64,000 bases of DNA. It comes from Deltaproteobacteria bacterium. GTDB taxonomy: Bacteria > SAR324 > XYD2-FULL-50-16. The stretch is taken from contig JABHWU010000085.1 of NCBI GenBank assembly GCA_018657625.1, forward strand, positions 1 to 64,000. Reading direction: 5' to 3'. Shown here piece by piece: positions 1 through 10,986 of this stretch. The notes under the pieces were generated by a model. It saw nothing but the letters and a program-made list of their open reading frames with translations, did not search any database and was not told where the DNA came from. The translations under genes were made by a program, and so were the position numbers. Numbering within the stretch: position 1 is the stretch's first letter; each line of letters starts with the position of its first letter.

Positions 1-90
1 TACCTATGTGGTAACTTTTACGTCAAAAATCAGACGATTTTCAGTCGTAGGGTTACCAATAGGTATTTTTTCCCGTGGTTTTATGATAGA

Positions 91-114
91 AACCCCTTAA
101 CATAACAAGGGGTT
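91..114 (-). terminator. Hairpin downstream of groEL
   Basis: Two 8-base arms, AACCCCTT and AAGGGGTT, are exact reverse complements separated by 8 bases, about 20 bases past the groEL stop. The run of T that should follow on the minus strand is weak, so it may act as an mRNA 3'-end stabiliser or a poor intrinsic terminator. Confidence 0.5.
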
Positions 115-134
115 ATCTAGTCAGTGGGGGATAG

Positions 135-1823
<1,689 letters not shown>

Positions 1824-1869
1824 TCACAGTTAATCAACAATGTGTTCAAACACATTATATTTTTTGCAA

Positions 1870-2157
1870 TTACACAATAACAGCCAAGATATCATCTTCT
1901 TTCATCATCAGGAATTCTTCGCCGTCTAATTTGATTTCTGTACCTGCATACTTACCAAATAACACTTTGTCGTTAACCTTTACATCTAGTGCTGTCACGG
2001 AACCATCTTCTCTCTTAATACCATTACCAACGGCAATAACTACACCTTCCTGAGGCTTTTCTTTAGCTGAATCAGGAATAATGATACCACTGGCAGTTTT
2101 AGTTTCTGCATCTTTCCGAGTAACAATCACTCTGTCATTTAACGGTCTTAAATTCAT
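1870..2157 (-). CDS. groES: Co-chaperonin GroES (Hsp10)
   Basis: GroES is the heptameric lid of the GroEL folding chamber. The 95-residue protein has the family N-terminus ([12 protein letters not shown]), the mobile loop around residues 17-34 that docks on GroEL ([13 protein letters not shown]), and the conserved [10 protein letters not shown] segment near the C-terminus. It is the first gene of the groESL operon. A perfect CIRCE operator lies about 105 bases upstream, with a sigma-70-type promoter just beyond it, the standard HrcA heat-shock arrangement. The length matches the family and nothing is missing. Confidence 0.98.
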   Translation of the reverse strand: MNLRPLNDRVIVTRKDAETKTASGIIIPDSAKEKPQEGVVIAVGNGIKREDGSVTALDVKVNDKVLFGKYAGTEIKLDGEEFLMMKEDDILAVIV

Positions 2158-2259
2158 ATTAAAATCCTTATTTAGAGTTTATTGTTTTTTTAAAAACAAA
2201 AATTTATAAAAAAGATCAATTACATAAAACCAACAATTGATCATGTTGTCCAATTACTA

Positions 2260-2286
2260 TCAGCACTCAATTATCAAGAGTGCTAA
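2260..2286 (-). promoter_or_regulatory. CIRCE operator 1 (proximal to groES)
   Basis: AGCACTC, nine spacer bases, then GAGTGCT with a further AA: the HrcA-binding CIRCE consensus TTAGCACTC-N9-GAGTGCTAA apart from one outer base. It lies in the leader just downstream of the best groES promoter, where HrcA binding blocks transcription. No hrcA gene is in the window. Confidence 0.9.
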
Positions 2287-2298
2287 ATCATATTAAAA

Positions 2299-2327
2299 AT
2301 AATAAACTGACTTTTTAATTAGATCAA
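2299..2327 (-). promoter_or_regulatory. Probable groESL promoter
   Basis: On the minus strand TTGATC (2322-2327) is followed after 17 bases by TATTAT (2299-2304). CIRCE 1 begins about 12 bases after the -10 box, which places the operator over the start of transcription as in other HrcA-controlled operons. This is inferred from sequence only. Confidence 0.55.
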
Positions 2328-2410
2328 GAAAAAATAAGCATTAATAATTTATTTTTATTTTTTTTTAATAATAAACAAATTATGTTATATTATATCAATA
2401 TAATAAGTAA

Positions 2411-2437
2411 TTAGCACTTTAAAAGTACGAGTGCTAA
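2411..2437. promoter_or_regulatory. CIRCE-like operator 2
   Basis: TTAGCACTT, nine bases, GAGTGCTAA: one mismatch to the 27-base CIRCE consensus. It lies upstream of the probable groESL promoter, so it would not simply cover the transcription start. See the finding on operator spacing. Confidence 0.8.
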
Positions 2438-2560
2438 AACAAGTACTATTTTCAAAACAGAAGGAAGAGTTACCCCCTGAATTTTTAAAATCCAGGGATA
2501 TTGAAGATTTTTTTGCAGATTAATTTTGTAGTATTATCAATAATATCAACAGAATATATT

Positions 2561-2587
2561 TTAGCACTCTGGTAACTTAAGTGCTAA
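2561..2587. promoter_or_regulatory. CIRCE-like operator 3, next to the recA stop
   Basis: TTAGCACTC, nine bases, AAGTGCTAA: one mismatch to CIRCE. It ends five bases from the recA stop codon. As an inverted repeat it may also fold at the 3' end of the recA message. Its centre is 150 bases from operator 2. Confidence 0.8.
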
Positions 2588-2592
2588 AACGG

Positions 2593-3636
2593 CTATTCTT
2601 CGGAATCAATTTCTTCAGATTCGGTCCCAGTTTCAGACTCAGAACCGCCAATTTTATAGAAATCTCTCACTGCTTTTTCTATTGATTCCAGCACATCCGG
2701 CGTTTCGCTTAAAAATGCTTTAGCATTTTCACGCCCCTGGCCTAATCTTTCATCATTATAAGAGTACCAACTACCACTTTTTTTAACAATTCCTGAGTCA
2801 GCAGCCATATCCAACAATGATCCTATTTTAGAGATGCCTTCTCCAAACATTATATCAAATTCAATGGTTTTAAAAGGTGGTGCAATTTTATTTTTTACTA
2901 TTTTTACCCGGGTACGATTCCCTAAAATTTGTTCTCCCTGTTTGATAGCATTGGTTCTCCTGATATCAATCCTGATCGAAGAATAAAATTTTAAGGCATT
3001 TCCGCCCGTGGTCGTTTCTGGATTTCCATACATGACACCAATTTTCATTCTCAATTGATTAATAAAGATTATCATGCAGTTCGATTTTGACAAGGTTCCG
3101 GTCAACTTTCTAAGTGCCTGTGACATCAATCTTGCCTGTAATCCGACATGGGAATCTCCCATTTCGCCATTTATTTCTGCTCTGGGTACCAATGCAGCCA
3201 CAGAATCAATCACTATGATATCAATCCCACCACTTCTTACTAAAATATCAGTAATCTCCAAAGCCTGTTCACCAAAATCTGGTTGTGATATTAACAAATC
3301 ATCTACATTGACGCCCAATTTTTTCGCATATTGTACATCCATGGCATGTTCAGCATCGATGAAGGCCGCAATACCTCCATTTCTTTGTACTTCAGATACG
3401 ACATGCAAAGCTAATGTTGTCTTACCGGATGATTCCGGTCCAAAGATTTCTATAACCCTACCCATCGGAAATCCCCCTGTACCCAGGGCGATATCCAATC
3501 CCAAAATCCCTGAAGAAACGACGGGGATATCATGTATCGCTTTATCGTTCATCCGCATAATAGAGCCTTTACCGTATTGTCTGTCTATTTGTGACAGCGC
3601 AGAATCAATCGCTTTTGTTTTTTCAGCATCCCACAT
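2593..3636 (-). CDS. recA: Recombinase RecA
   Basis: RecA forms the ATP-dependent strand-exchange filament on single-stranded DNA and triggers LexA self-cleavage. The 347-residue protein has Walker A GPESSGKT at residues 66-73, the RecA signature block with [10 protein letters not shown], the DNA-binding loop with [14 protein letters not shown], and an acidic Glu/Ser-rich C-terminal tail. The ATG at 3636 has a GGAG ribosome binding site 9 bases upstream. Length and motifs are typical; no intein is present. I could not find a convincing LexA box upstream. The neighbouring groESL genes have their own promoter, and the recA 3' end abuts CIRCE-like operator 3. Confidence 0.98.
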   Translation of the reverse strand: MWDAEKTKAIDSALSQIDRQYGKGSIMRMNDKAIHDIPVVSSGILGLDIALGTGGFPMGRVIEIFGPESSGKTTLALHVVSEVQRNGGIAAFIDAEHAMDVQYAKKLGVNVDDLLISQPDFGEQALEITDILVRSGGIDIIVIDSVAALVPRAEINGEMGDSHVGLQARLMSQALRKLTGTLSKSNCMIIFINQLRMKIGVMYGNPETTTGGNALKFYSSIRIDIRRTNAIKQGEQILGNRTRVKIVKNKIAPPFKTIEFDIMFGEGISKIGSLLDMAADSGIVKKSGSWYSYNDERLGQGRENAKAFLSETPDVLESIEKAVRDFYKIGGSESETGTESEEIDSEE

Positions 3637-4315
3637 TTTTAATTCTCCATTTATTTAAACTTTATGTAACACCATCCTCTTAATCCACCATTTTCAGCAG
3701 CTATTTAATTCAACCACTAGTGCCAGTCACAACCGAGCCTTCAACATTTCGTCTGATCAGTTTGAATTAAGATTGTCGTTGGATATTCTAATATTCTCCT
3801 TATAATTAGTTCGTATACTTGATCAGATATAATAGAATTCTAAAATTGAATCAATCATTTTAAAAGTATTAAAATTTACAGTTTAAACGTATTTATTTGT
3901 CAAGATGGAAACTCCCTTGATAGTTCGCATATTGAGCTTTTCGAAATCAGTAAAGCTGTGAATTGAAAAAGAATCTTCAAACAAACCAAAATTTGTCAAA
4001 TTCTCAAAAAGAGTATTTTCAATTTAAGGGCAAATTAACTATGATAAATTATTAGAATTTACCTTTTGGGTAAAACTATGGCATTAACTTTGTTTTTTTT
4101 GTTGCCAAAATGCTTTAACAAGATCCACATTTCACATAAAAAATTCTTTACGGCTTATAGGATTTTAATTAGCATGTGGCTTAATGTATTAAAGATAATC
4201 TTTTTTCAAAGATTCGAGATTTAATCCGAGTCTAGCAATTTCAAATTATAATTAATTCAATTGACAATTTTCAATTAATTCATGGTTGTTTGTCGGTTTT
4301 TTCAAGGAGTAGAAA
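3637..4315. other. 679-base gap between divergent recA and antiporter genes
   Basis: No credible gene. The stretch is AT-rich and must hold the promoters of both divergent genes. A tentative minus-strand recA promoter is TTGATT (3849-3854), 17 bases, TATATC (3826-3831). No LexA-box palindrome, tRNA or riboswitch was recognised. Confidence 0.3.
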
Positions 4316-5839
4316 ATGAAAAAGGGATTTCCTTTTTTAATAATTGTACTGATGTGCCTATTATCCTCGCAGCTTTATGCTTCAGGAGGAGGAAATAGCG
4401 GTAACTTAGCCTTTCCACCCAGTTTAGAAAGTTATAATGATTCTCACTTGACCAACCTAAAGGATATTCTGCTAAATCGGATTGAGCATGACCCTTTAAA
4501 TTTATTTGCCTCTTTGCTGTTTCTCTGTGCCATTTTACACACCTTCATGGCAGGTAAATTTACAACTATTGCTCACAATATTGCCAAAAAACATCATGAG
4601 AAAAATGCAAGTAATAGTAACAAAGGCAAATACACCGGAAATGTCGTTGAATCAGTCAGTTTTACGGCAGTATTATTCCACTTCTTAGGAGAAGTAGAGG
4701 CTGTTTTTGGGCTATGGATTGTGCCGCTATTTTGGTTAATCGCCTATTATCATGGAATCCATGCTTCAGTGGATTATATGAGTAGTGTCAATTATACTGA
4801 ACCGATGTTTGTTGTCATTATTATGACACTAGCCGCAACCAGACCAATTATGCAACTGGCGGAAAAAATGCTTAAGTCAGTCGCTAAACTTGGAAAGGAG
4901 TCTAATGCTGCCTGGTGGTTTACAATCTTGACCATTGGTCCCATATTAGGTTCATTTATAACAGAACCAGCAGCCATGACGATTTCTGCCTTAATTCTGG
5001 CCAAGCAATTCTACATGAAGAAACCGAGTGTCAAATTCGCATATGCCACCATCGGCCTTTTATTCGTCAATATTTCAGTCGGTGGAACTTTATCTCACTT
5101 TGCTGCACCACCGGTTTTGATGGTCGCAGGTAAATGGGATTGGGATTTGATGTTTATGATGACTAATTTTGGTTGGAAAGCCTTTATTGGAATTATAATA
5201 GCTAATATCCTGTACTTTTTTATTTTTAGAGCAGAATTCAGCAATCTTTCCACTGTTGAGTCTAAAACTAATTCAGATGAACCGATCGATTGGGATATCA
5301 GAGAAAATCCAGTACCATTTCCCATTACTTCTGTTCATATAATATTCATGATCTGGACAGTTGCCACGGCTCATTATCCCGCATTATTTATAGGCGGTTT
5401 TTTATGCTTTTTAGGTTTTACACAATCAACAGCGCATCATCAAAACAAAATTGATCTGAAACCTGCTTTGTTAGTTGGTTTTTTCTTAGCAGGTCTAGTT
5501 ACCCATGGTGGGCTGCAAAGCTGGTGGATTGCTCCTATTTTAGGAAGCTTAAGTGAGTTACCGCTAATGCTGGGAGCTACGATTTTAACAGCATTCAATG
5601 ATAATGCTGCAATTACTTATCTCAGTACATTAGTCCCAAATCTTAGTGATTCTTTAAAATATGCAGTTGTTGCAGGCGCTGTCACCGGAGGTGGATTGAC
5701 GGTTATAGCAAATGCTCCGAACCCTGCCGGACAGTCAATTTTACAGCGATTTTTCAAAAACGGTGTATCACCACTCGGTTTAGCACTGGCTGCTATCATT
5801 CCAACAATCATTATGGGTTGTGCCTTTATGCTCCTTTAA
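4316..5839 (+). CDS. Putative Na+/H+ antiporter
   Basis: A 507-residue polytopic membrane protein with an N-terminal signal-like segment (residues 1-23) and about ten or more hydrophobic helices. The sequence FITEPAAMTISALILAKQF, the VNISVGGTLSHFAAPPVLMVA stretch near the middle and the FNDNAAITYL segment with ANAPNPAGQ towards the end resemble the ion-transporter superfamily and in particular the 'putative Na+/H+ antiporter' family found in many Gram-negative bacteria. The paired helix-loop motifs rich in Asn, Asp and Thr are the likely ion path. The ATG has GGAG six bases upstream. It stands alone; exchange of Na+ for H+ would complement the Na+-pumping NQR complex encoded downstream, which is inference. 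Confidence 0.75.
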   Translation: MKKGFPFLIIVLMCLLSSQLYASGGGNSGNLAFPPSLESYNDSHLTNLKDILLNRIEHDPLNLFASLLFLCAILHTFMAGKFTTIAHNIAKKHHEKNASNSNKGKYTGNVVESVSFTAVLFHFLGEVEAVFGLWIVPLFWLIAYYHGIHASVDYMSSVNYTEPMFVVIIMTLAATRPIMQLAEKMLKSVAKLGKESNAAWWFTILTIGPILGSFITEPAAMTISALILAKQFYMKKPSVKFAYATIGLLFVNISVGGTLSHFAAPPVLMVAGKWDWDLMFMMTNFGWKAFIGIIIANILYFFIFRAEFSNLSTVESKTNSDEPIDWDIRENPVPFPITSVHIIFMIWTVATAHYPALFIGGFLCFLGFTQSTAHHQNKIDLKPALLVGFFLAGLVTHGGLQSWWIAPILGSLSELPLMLGATILTAFNDNAAITYLSTLVPNLSDSLKYAVVAGAVTGGGLTVIANAPNPAGQSILQRFFKNGVSPLGLALAAIIPTIIMGCAFMLL

Positions 5840-6022
5840 AGTTTATTCCCTGAATGTCTAGTCTATATAAAAAGCCTGGACATTAATCCATTTTTGCACG
5901 TAAATTCATGGCGGAATTTATTTTTTAATATTCCAGGTAGATTTGTATAATTTTAAAACATAAACGGTATCTTTTTAATACGTCTTTCTTATATCTCATC
6001 TAATTTTAAAAGAGGAAAACTG

Positions 6023-6925
6023 ATGACTGACTTCAAAAGAACTAGTTCTAAATTATCATTATTTCTCATTCAAATCGGAATTCTGGTACTGCTAATAACC
6101 AACTGTACTGAAAAACAGGTTAATCCGGATTTATTGCAAGTGTTACCAGAAGATAAAGCCAGCAGTGAATTTCCGCCTTCTCCTGAAGAACTGATTCCCA
6201 TGGTATATCAGGTACTAACCTTAGTTTCAGGCAAAGATGCAACAGTAACAGCTATGCGTGAAGAAGCATTAGTATCTTTTATCAAAACGGGATTTACAAA
6301 ATACAGCCATGTTAAAAATATTAGCGAGTCTGAACTGAAAAATAAACTCGCAGATAAAGCTTTTCATGGTTTCCAACCGGATAATGTAGCAGAAGCCATC
6401 CAACTGGGTAAAGCATTGAAGTCCCGGTATGTGTCGCAGCTCGTGCTGGCAGTTTTGGAAAGTAAAATAGTAGAATCTGTGGATCGGTTTAAAGCTACTA
6501 TTGATTTTAATGTATTTACAACAGATGCCGGTCAAAACCGCTTAAATGAAAAAATTGAATACAATTCTGCAGATTTAAAAAAAGCAGACAGCCAATTAAA
6601 AACCATTATTCAAACCCATTTCCCACTAATGGGATATATATTGGAAACCAAAGGTGGTCACCAGGTTGCTAAGATATCAATCGGTCGCAATGTTGGCGTT
6701 AAATTGGATCGAGAGTTTCTAATTAAAAGCCGGAAAGTCGAATCTACAATAATGGATGGCTTTATAAGAAAAACCACCACATTTTCTAAAATGTCAGTTG
6801 CTGTTGGAAAAATCATTAAAGTGATGGAAAATGAAAGTTGGATTTCTATTCCGAAGGCTGACAGAGACAAAATAAAATTAGGCCAGGTAGTTTTCAGCCA
6901 ACCGGAAAAAGGAAAATGGTTTTAA
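6023..6925 (+). CDS. Lipoprotein with FlgT/LpoB-like C-terminal region
   Basis: A 300-residue exported lipoprotein: a charged N-terminus, a hydrophobic stretch and the lipobox ITNC at about residues 25-28, so it should be lipidated and anchored in a membrane, probably the outer one. The C-terminal half (about residues 200-300) contains GHQVAKISIGRNVGVKLDREF and ends with VGKIIKVMENESWI, a pattern similar to small beta-domains that end FlgT- and CsgG/LpoB-like envelope lipoproteins. That likeness is by eye. No specific function can be assigned. A GAGGAAAAC ribosome binding site precedes the ATG. It is followed by a hairpin and a gspF-like gene. Confidence 0.6.
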   Translation: MTDFKRTSSKLSLFLIQIGILVLLITNCTEKQVNPDLLQVLPEDKASSEFPPSPEELIPMVYQVLTLVSGKDATVTAMREEALVSFIKTGFTKYSHVKNISESELKNKLADKAFHGFQPDNVAEAIQLGKALKSRYVSQLVLAVLESKIVESVDRFKATIDFNVFTTDAGQNRLNEKIEYNSADLKKADSQLKTIIQTHFPLMGYILETKGGHQVAKISIGRNVGVKLDREFLIKSRKVESTIMDGFIRKTTTFSKMSVAVGKIIKVMENESWISIPKADRDKIKLGQVVFSQPEKGKWF

Positions 6926-6947
6926 ATACGCCTCAAATCCCATAAAC

Positions 6948-6977
6948 TCATAAACCACTTTTTTAGGTGGTTTATGA
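6948..6977 (+). terminator. Hairpin between lipoprotein gene and gspF-like gene
   Basis: An 11-base perfect inverted repeat (TCATAAACCAC / GTGGTTTATGA) with an 8-base loop. No U-run follows, so it may be a weak terminator or an mRNA structure. An upstream ATG of the next gene (6974) lies inside the right arm, which argues against that start. Confidence 0.5.
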
Positions 6978-6994
6978 TAAATTTATATTTTAAA

Positions 6995-8212
6995 ATGGCA
7001 CTATTCGAGTATCGTGTAGTTGATAAAAACGGGAAAAAAATAAAGGGCAAAATCGACGCCCCTAATCAAAAACAAGCTACTGCAAAATTACAAAGTCAGG
7101 AATTTTTTATCATTTCAATTACCGGTACTCGAAAATCTCCAAAATCTCTTTCCAGCCAGGCCAAATTATCAAATAGCCAAATACCCAAACCAATCATCAC
7201 CAATTTTACGCGTCAGTTTTCAGTTTTGACAGGAACCGGAGTACCCTATGACCGAGCCTTTGAAATTTTGATTCAGGAATGCGAAAATGCCAAGTTTCAA
7301 AACATCCTTTCTGCGATGAAAGCACAAATCATGGAAGGGAGTTCTTTAGCTAATACATTACAGTACCACCCACAAATTTTTTCAAAGATGTACATTGCTA
7401 TGGTTAGAGCTGGCGAAGCTGGTGGCACTTTATCGACTGTTTTAGAACGAACAGCTCAATCCAGAGAGGACAGCGAGGAACTAGCTAATAAAATTAAAGG
7501 TGCTTTAATTTACCCAATTATTTTGTTGGTTGTTGCGATCGGTATTGTTGCATTTATGGTGACATTTCTACTCCCGAAAATCTCTCCCATCTTTTTGCAG
7601 TTCAATGTTGCTTTGCCATTACCCACACGTATCGTCATGGCATTGAGTAACTTTATTACCTCAAATTGGTGGTTGCTCATTATTGCATTAATATTATGTG
7701 TATTTCTCTTTCGATACCTAATTTCAACCAATCGAGGAGAAAAAATAAAGGATATTTTTTTTCTACGGTTTCCAGTAGTCGGTAAAGCTATTAATCAGAT
7801 CATCATCTTTCGGTTTACACGAACATTAGGAACAATGCTCACCAGTGGTGTTGAACTGAAACAATCACTCGCAATTATTAAAAATGTTTTAGGAAATCGT
7901 GTATTTGAAGATATTTTTGAAGAAGTGATTGTTAATATTACAAAAAAGGGGATGGACCTTTCCCAGGCCTTGAGAAAAACGGAGCTGTTTCCACCAAGTG
8001 TCACTCAAATGATACGTGTCGGTGAGGAGAGCAGCACACTAGAATCCATGTTAACCAAAATTTCAGATAGCCTGGAAAGGGACGTCAAACAAACAATTGA
8101 AAAATCAGTTGCCCTGCTGGAACCAATCACTATTCTTTGGATGGCTTGTGTGGTAGGTTTTATACTAATGGCCATCATGTTACCAATGTTTGAGATTAAT
8201 CAAATGATTTAA
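6995..8212 (+). CDS. GspF/PilC-family inner-membrane protein
   Basis: GspF/PilC proteins are the polytopic inner-membrane platform of type II secretion and type IV pilus machines. The product (405 residues from this start) begins MALFEYRVVDKNGKKIKGKI, the family N-terminus, and has two copies of the T2SSF domain, each with a helical bundle followed by membrane helices (near residues 165-200, 215-240 and 375-400). The signature GEAGGTLSTVLER lies in the first domain and GEESSTLESMLTK in the second. The start at 6995 is preferred because homologues begin with this sequence; an ATG at 6974 lies in a hairpin stem. No GspE, GspG or pilin gene is beside it, so it is a lone component here. Confidence 0.85.
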   Translation: MALFEYRVVDKNGKKIKGKIDAPNQKQATAKLQSQEFFIISITGTRKSPKSLSSQAKLSNSQIPKPIITNFTRQFSVLTGTGVPYDRAFEILIQECENAKFQNILSAMKAQIMEGSSLANTLQYHPQIFSKMYIAMVRAGEAGGTLSTVLERTAQSREDSEELANKIKGALIYPIILLVVAIGIVAFMVTFLLPKISPIFLQFNVALPLPTRIVMALSNFITSNWWLLIIALILCVFLFRYLISTNRGEKIKDIFFLRFPVVGKAINQIIIFRFTRTLGTMLTSGVELKQSLAIIKNVLGNRVFEDIFEEVIVNITKKGMDLSQALRKTELFPPSVTQMIRVGEESSTLESMLTKISDSLERDVKQTIEKSVALLEPITILWMACVVGFILMAIMLPMFEINQMI

Positions 8213-8214
8213 GA

Positions 8215-9753
8215 TTAATCATAGACACCAATTAAATCATATTTTTGAAGTCGGTTAACATCCCCAATTGCTGTCTTAGTGTTTTTATAGTCTTCCTGAA
8301 ATTTCACAACCTCGGAAATTTTTTCGTTCAAAAGAATCACATTTTTTCGTTGTTCATTAAAAGGAATTTTGGTGTAAATAACAGCTTTTTTTGACATTTC
8401 TGACAGAGCAGTTAAGGCTTTCTTATAAGTCTCACTATCGGCTTCAGTATCGGTATTAAATTTCTTCCATTTCAATTTGAAAAAATCAATATCCAAATCT
8501 TTTAGAAATCTTAAGCCTGTTGAATGCCATTTTACAGATACTTTCTCATCCAAGACCATTTCAGGAACAACATCCAGTCCAATCAGAAAATCAGCTCTCA
8601 GGCGACGAATACGGGAAACAATATCCCAAAGCAGTTGTTTAATTTCACGGGTCCGCCACATCGCAACATTTATGTATTCATCTGTTGTTAAAACACCAAT
8701 TTCTTCATCATTGACAACATTAACCGCTACAAACAGGTCATTAAAAATAATTTTCCGCCCGGTGGCAACCTGATAATTTCCTATGGCGGCTCTTGATAAT
8801 CCATCTGTTATTTCATAAGTAAAATCGTCTTTAAATACAATCCCATCGACATCTGAAGCCAGCAATGAATTAATGATAGGATTTAGAAAGCCTTTGGCAG
8901 CCTTATTCAATAAATCTAATTTTCGATTAGGACGTGTTTCATTTTGAATAGCACTCCATTTTTCATCCATCAATAAAACTGAACTATGTCCAATCAGGGG
9001 ATGATGTCTTAATGGTAATGATATTAAAATTTTTAACCGATTTTTATGGGCAATATTGACCAGTTTTTCCAGGATATCATCAATCAGCGGCCTGTTTTTC
9101 ACATAAAAATAGTAACCTTGTTTTTTAAGATGATTGCTGAATAGAAAGATAGGTGTTTCTGTCGTTTGAACCAGATCCAGTTGAACCGAAGCAATCCCCT
9201 TTTCAGCCAGATCTTCAAAATACTGATTCAACTCACTCCAATCTTTGGCAGCGGGAAGTTCAATTTCAATCAAACTACCTCTCAAATTAACACTATCAAG
9301 TGTTTCAGAGTAAAAGAAATTGTTTAAGTATTCATTTAATAAAATTTTACGTCTGGATTGTGGGAAAGAGTCCAAAAAGAACTTGTACAGCGCCAAAAAC
9401 TGATCCTGATCCCTTTTAGAATAAGCTGCTTCAACGCGTTTAAATAGCTTAGACTCAATCATGGACCCTGTATTTTGTTCTTCAAGGGCATCATTGGTTT
9501 GAGCTAATTTATATTCAGGTTCTTTTTCAAGATAACCGGAAGTTATTGTATTTGAGCTGTTGGTTTGACTTTTCCAATTCAAGTCGGCCTCAGTAATTTC
9601 AATCTTACGGTTGGACTCGGGTTGATTCGCTGAACTGGTTTTTCTGGGTGGCTGATTTATTGGAGTCGGCGAATTTTTCTTATTAGCGCAATCTGTGATG
9701 AAAGCTAACCCTGTTACCAATATAATAAATAAGTATAAATTTGTTCGTTTCAT
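8215..9753 (-). CDS. Lipoprotein with PgaB-like glycoside hydrolase domain
   Basis: A 512-residue lipoprotein with lipobox ITDC near residues 19-22 and a low-complexity Ser/Asn/Pro linker to about residue 100. Residues about 150-450 look like a TIM-barrel: SVQLDLVQTTETPIF, KNRLKILISLPLRHHP, DGIVFKDD and FLIGLDVVPEMVL. These resemble strands of the C-terminal hydrolase domain of PgaB-type poly-N-acetylglucosamine proteins, where an Asp pair follows 'GILFHDD'. I infer a periplasmic or surface carbohydrate-active enzyme; substrate is unknown and the N-terminal deacetylase half of PgaB is absent. It converges with the GspF-like gene (two bases apart). The PilZ gene upstream runs in the same direction, 34 bases away, suggesting an operon tied to cyclic-di-GMP. 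Confidence 0.55.
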   Translation of the reverse strand: MKRTNLYLFIILVTGLAFITDCANKKNSPTPINQPPRKTSSANQPESNRKIEITEADLNWKSQTNSSNTITSGYLEKEPEYKLAQTNDALEEQNTGSMIESKLFKRVEAAYSKRDQDQFLALYKFFLDSFPQSRRKILLNEYLNNFFYSETLDSVNLRGSLIEIELPAAKDWSELNQYFEDLAEKGIASVQLDLVQTTETPIFLFSNHLKKQGYYFYVKNRPLIDDILEKLVNIAHKNRLKILISLPLRHHPLIGHSSVLLMDEKWSAIQNETRPNRKLDLLNKAAKGFLNPIINSLLASDVDGIVFKDDFTYEITDGLSRAAIGNYQVATGRKIIFNDLFVAVNVVNDEEIGVLTTDEYINVAMWRTREIKQLLWDIVSRIRRLRADFLIGLDVVPEMVLDEKVSVKWHSTGLRFLKDLDIDFFKLKWKKFNTDTEADSETYKKALTALSEMSKKAVIYTKIPFNEQRKNVILLNEKISEVVKFQEDYKNTKTAIGDVNRLQKYDLIGVYD

Positions 9754-9787
9754 CTGATTAAAATTTTATTGTTATTCATTACCATTT

Positions 9788-10903
9788 TTATATCTCTTTG
9801 GCATTTTTATTGGCGATGAATTTTTGCAAATATAATCGATTTAATTCTGACATGTCATAAAACTGAACATGAACATCTATTTTATCCTCACTGACTTGAT
9901 TCATTCTGATGATGTTACCATGAATTTCCTGTCTGATATTCGCTTCCTGCAATTTGAAGACAACTGTTGTCCCTACCACTGCTGTTTTCGGAAGCTCTTT
10001 AACAATAAATTTCATTCCCCCAATACTGATATCATCAACCAGACCAACACAAGATACATTAGAAGGTTCAACACCTCTGGTTTTTAAGCCCTCAGCCGTT
10101 GTTATAAAATAGAACTTTCTTTTAAATTGTAGTCGATATCTATCATCCTCACGTTTAGGTAACTTTTTAATTTTGTCAGTATGATCCAATACAATAGCAT
10201 TTGCAGGAGTATTTATTTGGGAATTTAATTTACAAACAAATCGAAATTCACCATCACTTTTTCTAAAAATTCTAAATTCCAGCTTTTTAAATTTCGATAA
10301 ATTGACTGCTTTTCCATTAACTGTTGGAGGTTTCACCCAAAAGTCTGATTCAGTTGAATTTAAAATTGTGCCGACATAAGAGTGGCTTTTCCCCTTATAA
10401 TTAACCCCAACCCTTAGTTTTTGTCCAGGTTGCAGCATTTTTGTACTAATAAAAGGCACCCGACGATTATAAAATATATATCCCAGGTCTTCCCGAAGTC
10501 CTGACACCTGATTCAATATGGGATCAGAAGGAGCAATCCGAAATACTTTATTAACTGCTTTTTCAAAATTTTGATTGTCAGTAATCAGTCTTTCAGGAAT
10601 GGTGTTAGCAGCATTAGCCAATGCAATAATCAGTTTACTGGCACTTTCAGAAATATCCATTTGTTGGTCAACATTAGCCTGGGATTTTTTCTTTAAATAT
10701 CGTTTACCGGATTGACTCAACCTTCTATTTTGAATCCATTTATAAGTGACAACCAATAAAATAAAAACCAGGATAAATCCAACCAGGAAATAGATAGAGT
10801 TACCACTTGAAGAGTACGTATTTCCTATACTCATAAATGACGTATCTATTTTTGTACCTTGTGCGTATAGTGTTGGATATATTGAAAACCAGTCCATAGT
10901 CAA
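9788..10903 (-). CDS. Membrane-anchored PilZ-domain protein
   Basis: PilZ domains bind cyclic di-GMP. This 371-residue protein has one transmembrane helix at about residues 36-56, a cytoplasmic central region (about 80-240) with a YcgR-like beta-rich segment, and a PilZ domain from about 250 to 360. Both ligand motifs are visible: an R-x3-R box in KREDDRYRLQ and the D-x-S-x2-G box in VDDISIGGMKF. It should therefore be a genuine cyclic-di-GMP receptor at the inner membrane. It is upstream of, and probably co-transcribed with, the PgaB-like lipoprotein gene, which fits control of an exopolysaccharide or motility function; the output is not known. Confidence 0.8.
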   Translation of the reverse strand: MTMDWFSIYPTLYAQGTKIDTSFMSIGNTYSSSGNSIYFLVGFILVFILLVVTYKWIQNRRLSQSGKRYLKKKSQANVDQQMDISESASKLIIALANAANTIPERLITDNQNFEKAVNKVFRIAPSDPILNQVSGLREDLGYIFYNRRVPFISTKMLQPGQKLRVGVNYKGKSHSYVGTILNSTESDFWVKPPTVNGKAVNLSKFKKLEFRIFRKSDGEFRFVCKLNSQINTPANAIVLDHTDKIKKLPKREDDRYRLQFKRKFYFITTAEGLKTRGVEPSNVSCVGLVDDISIGGMKFIVKELPKTAVVGTTVVFKLQEANIRQEIHGNIIRMNQVSEDKIDVHVQFYDMSELNRLYLQKFIANKNAKEI

Positions 10904-10986
10904 TTTTTAATAAATGGGTTAATAGCTTTTTTGTCGTCATTTGATAAGCAAAATTGACACCATAGTCTATAGTTAAGTTAAATTAC

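Noticed and set aside
2471..2500. CCCTG...CAGGG hairpin as the recA terminator
   Set aside because: It has an internal mismatch and no U-run in the minus direction, and CIRCE-like operator 3 lies closer to the stop.
6974..6994. Earlier ATG as the start of the GspF-like protein
   Set aside because: It lies in the stem of a hairpin and would add residues not found in the family; the start at 6995 begins with the conserved sequence.
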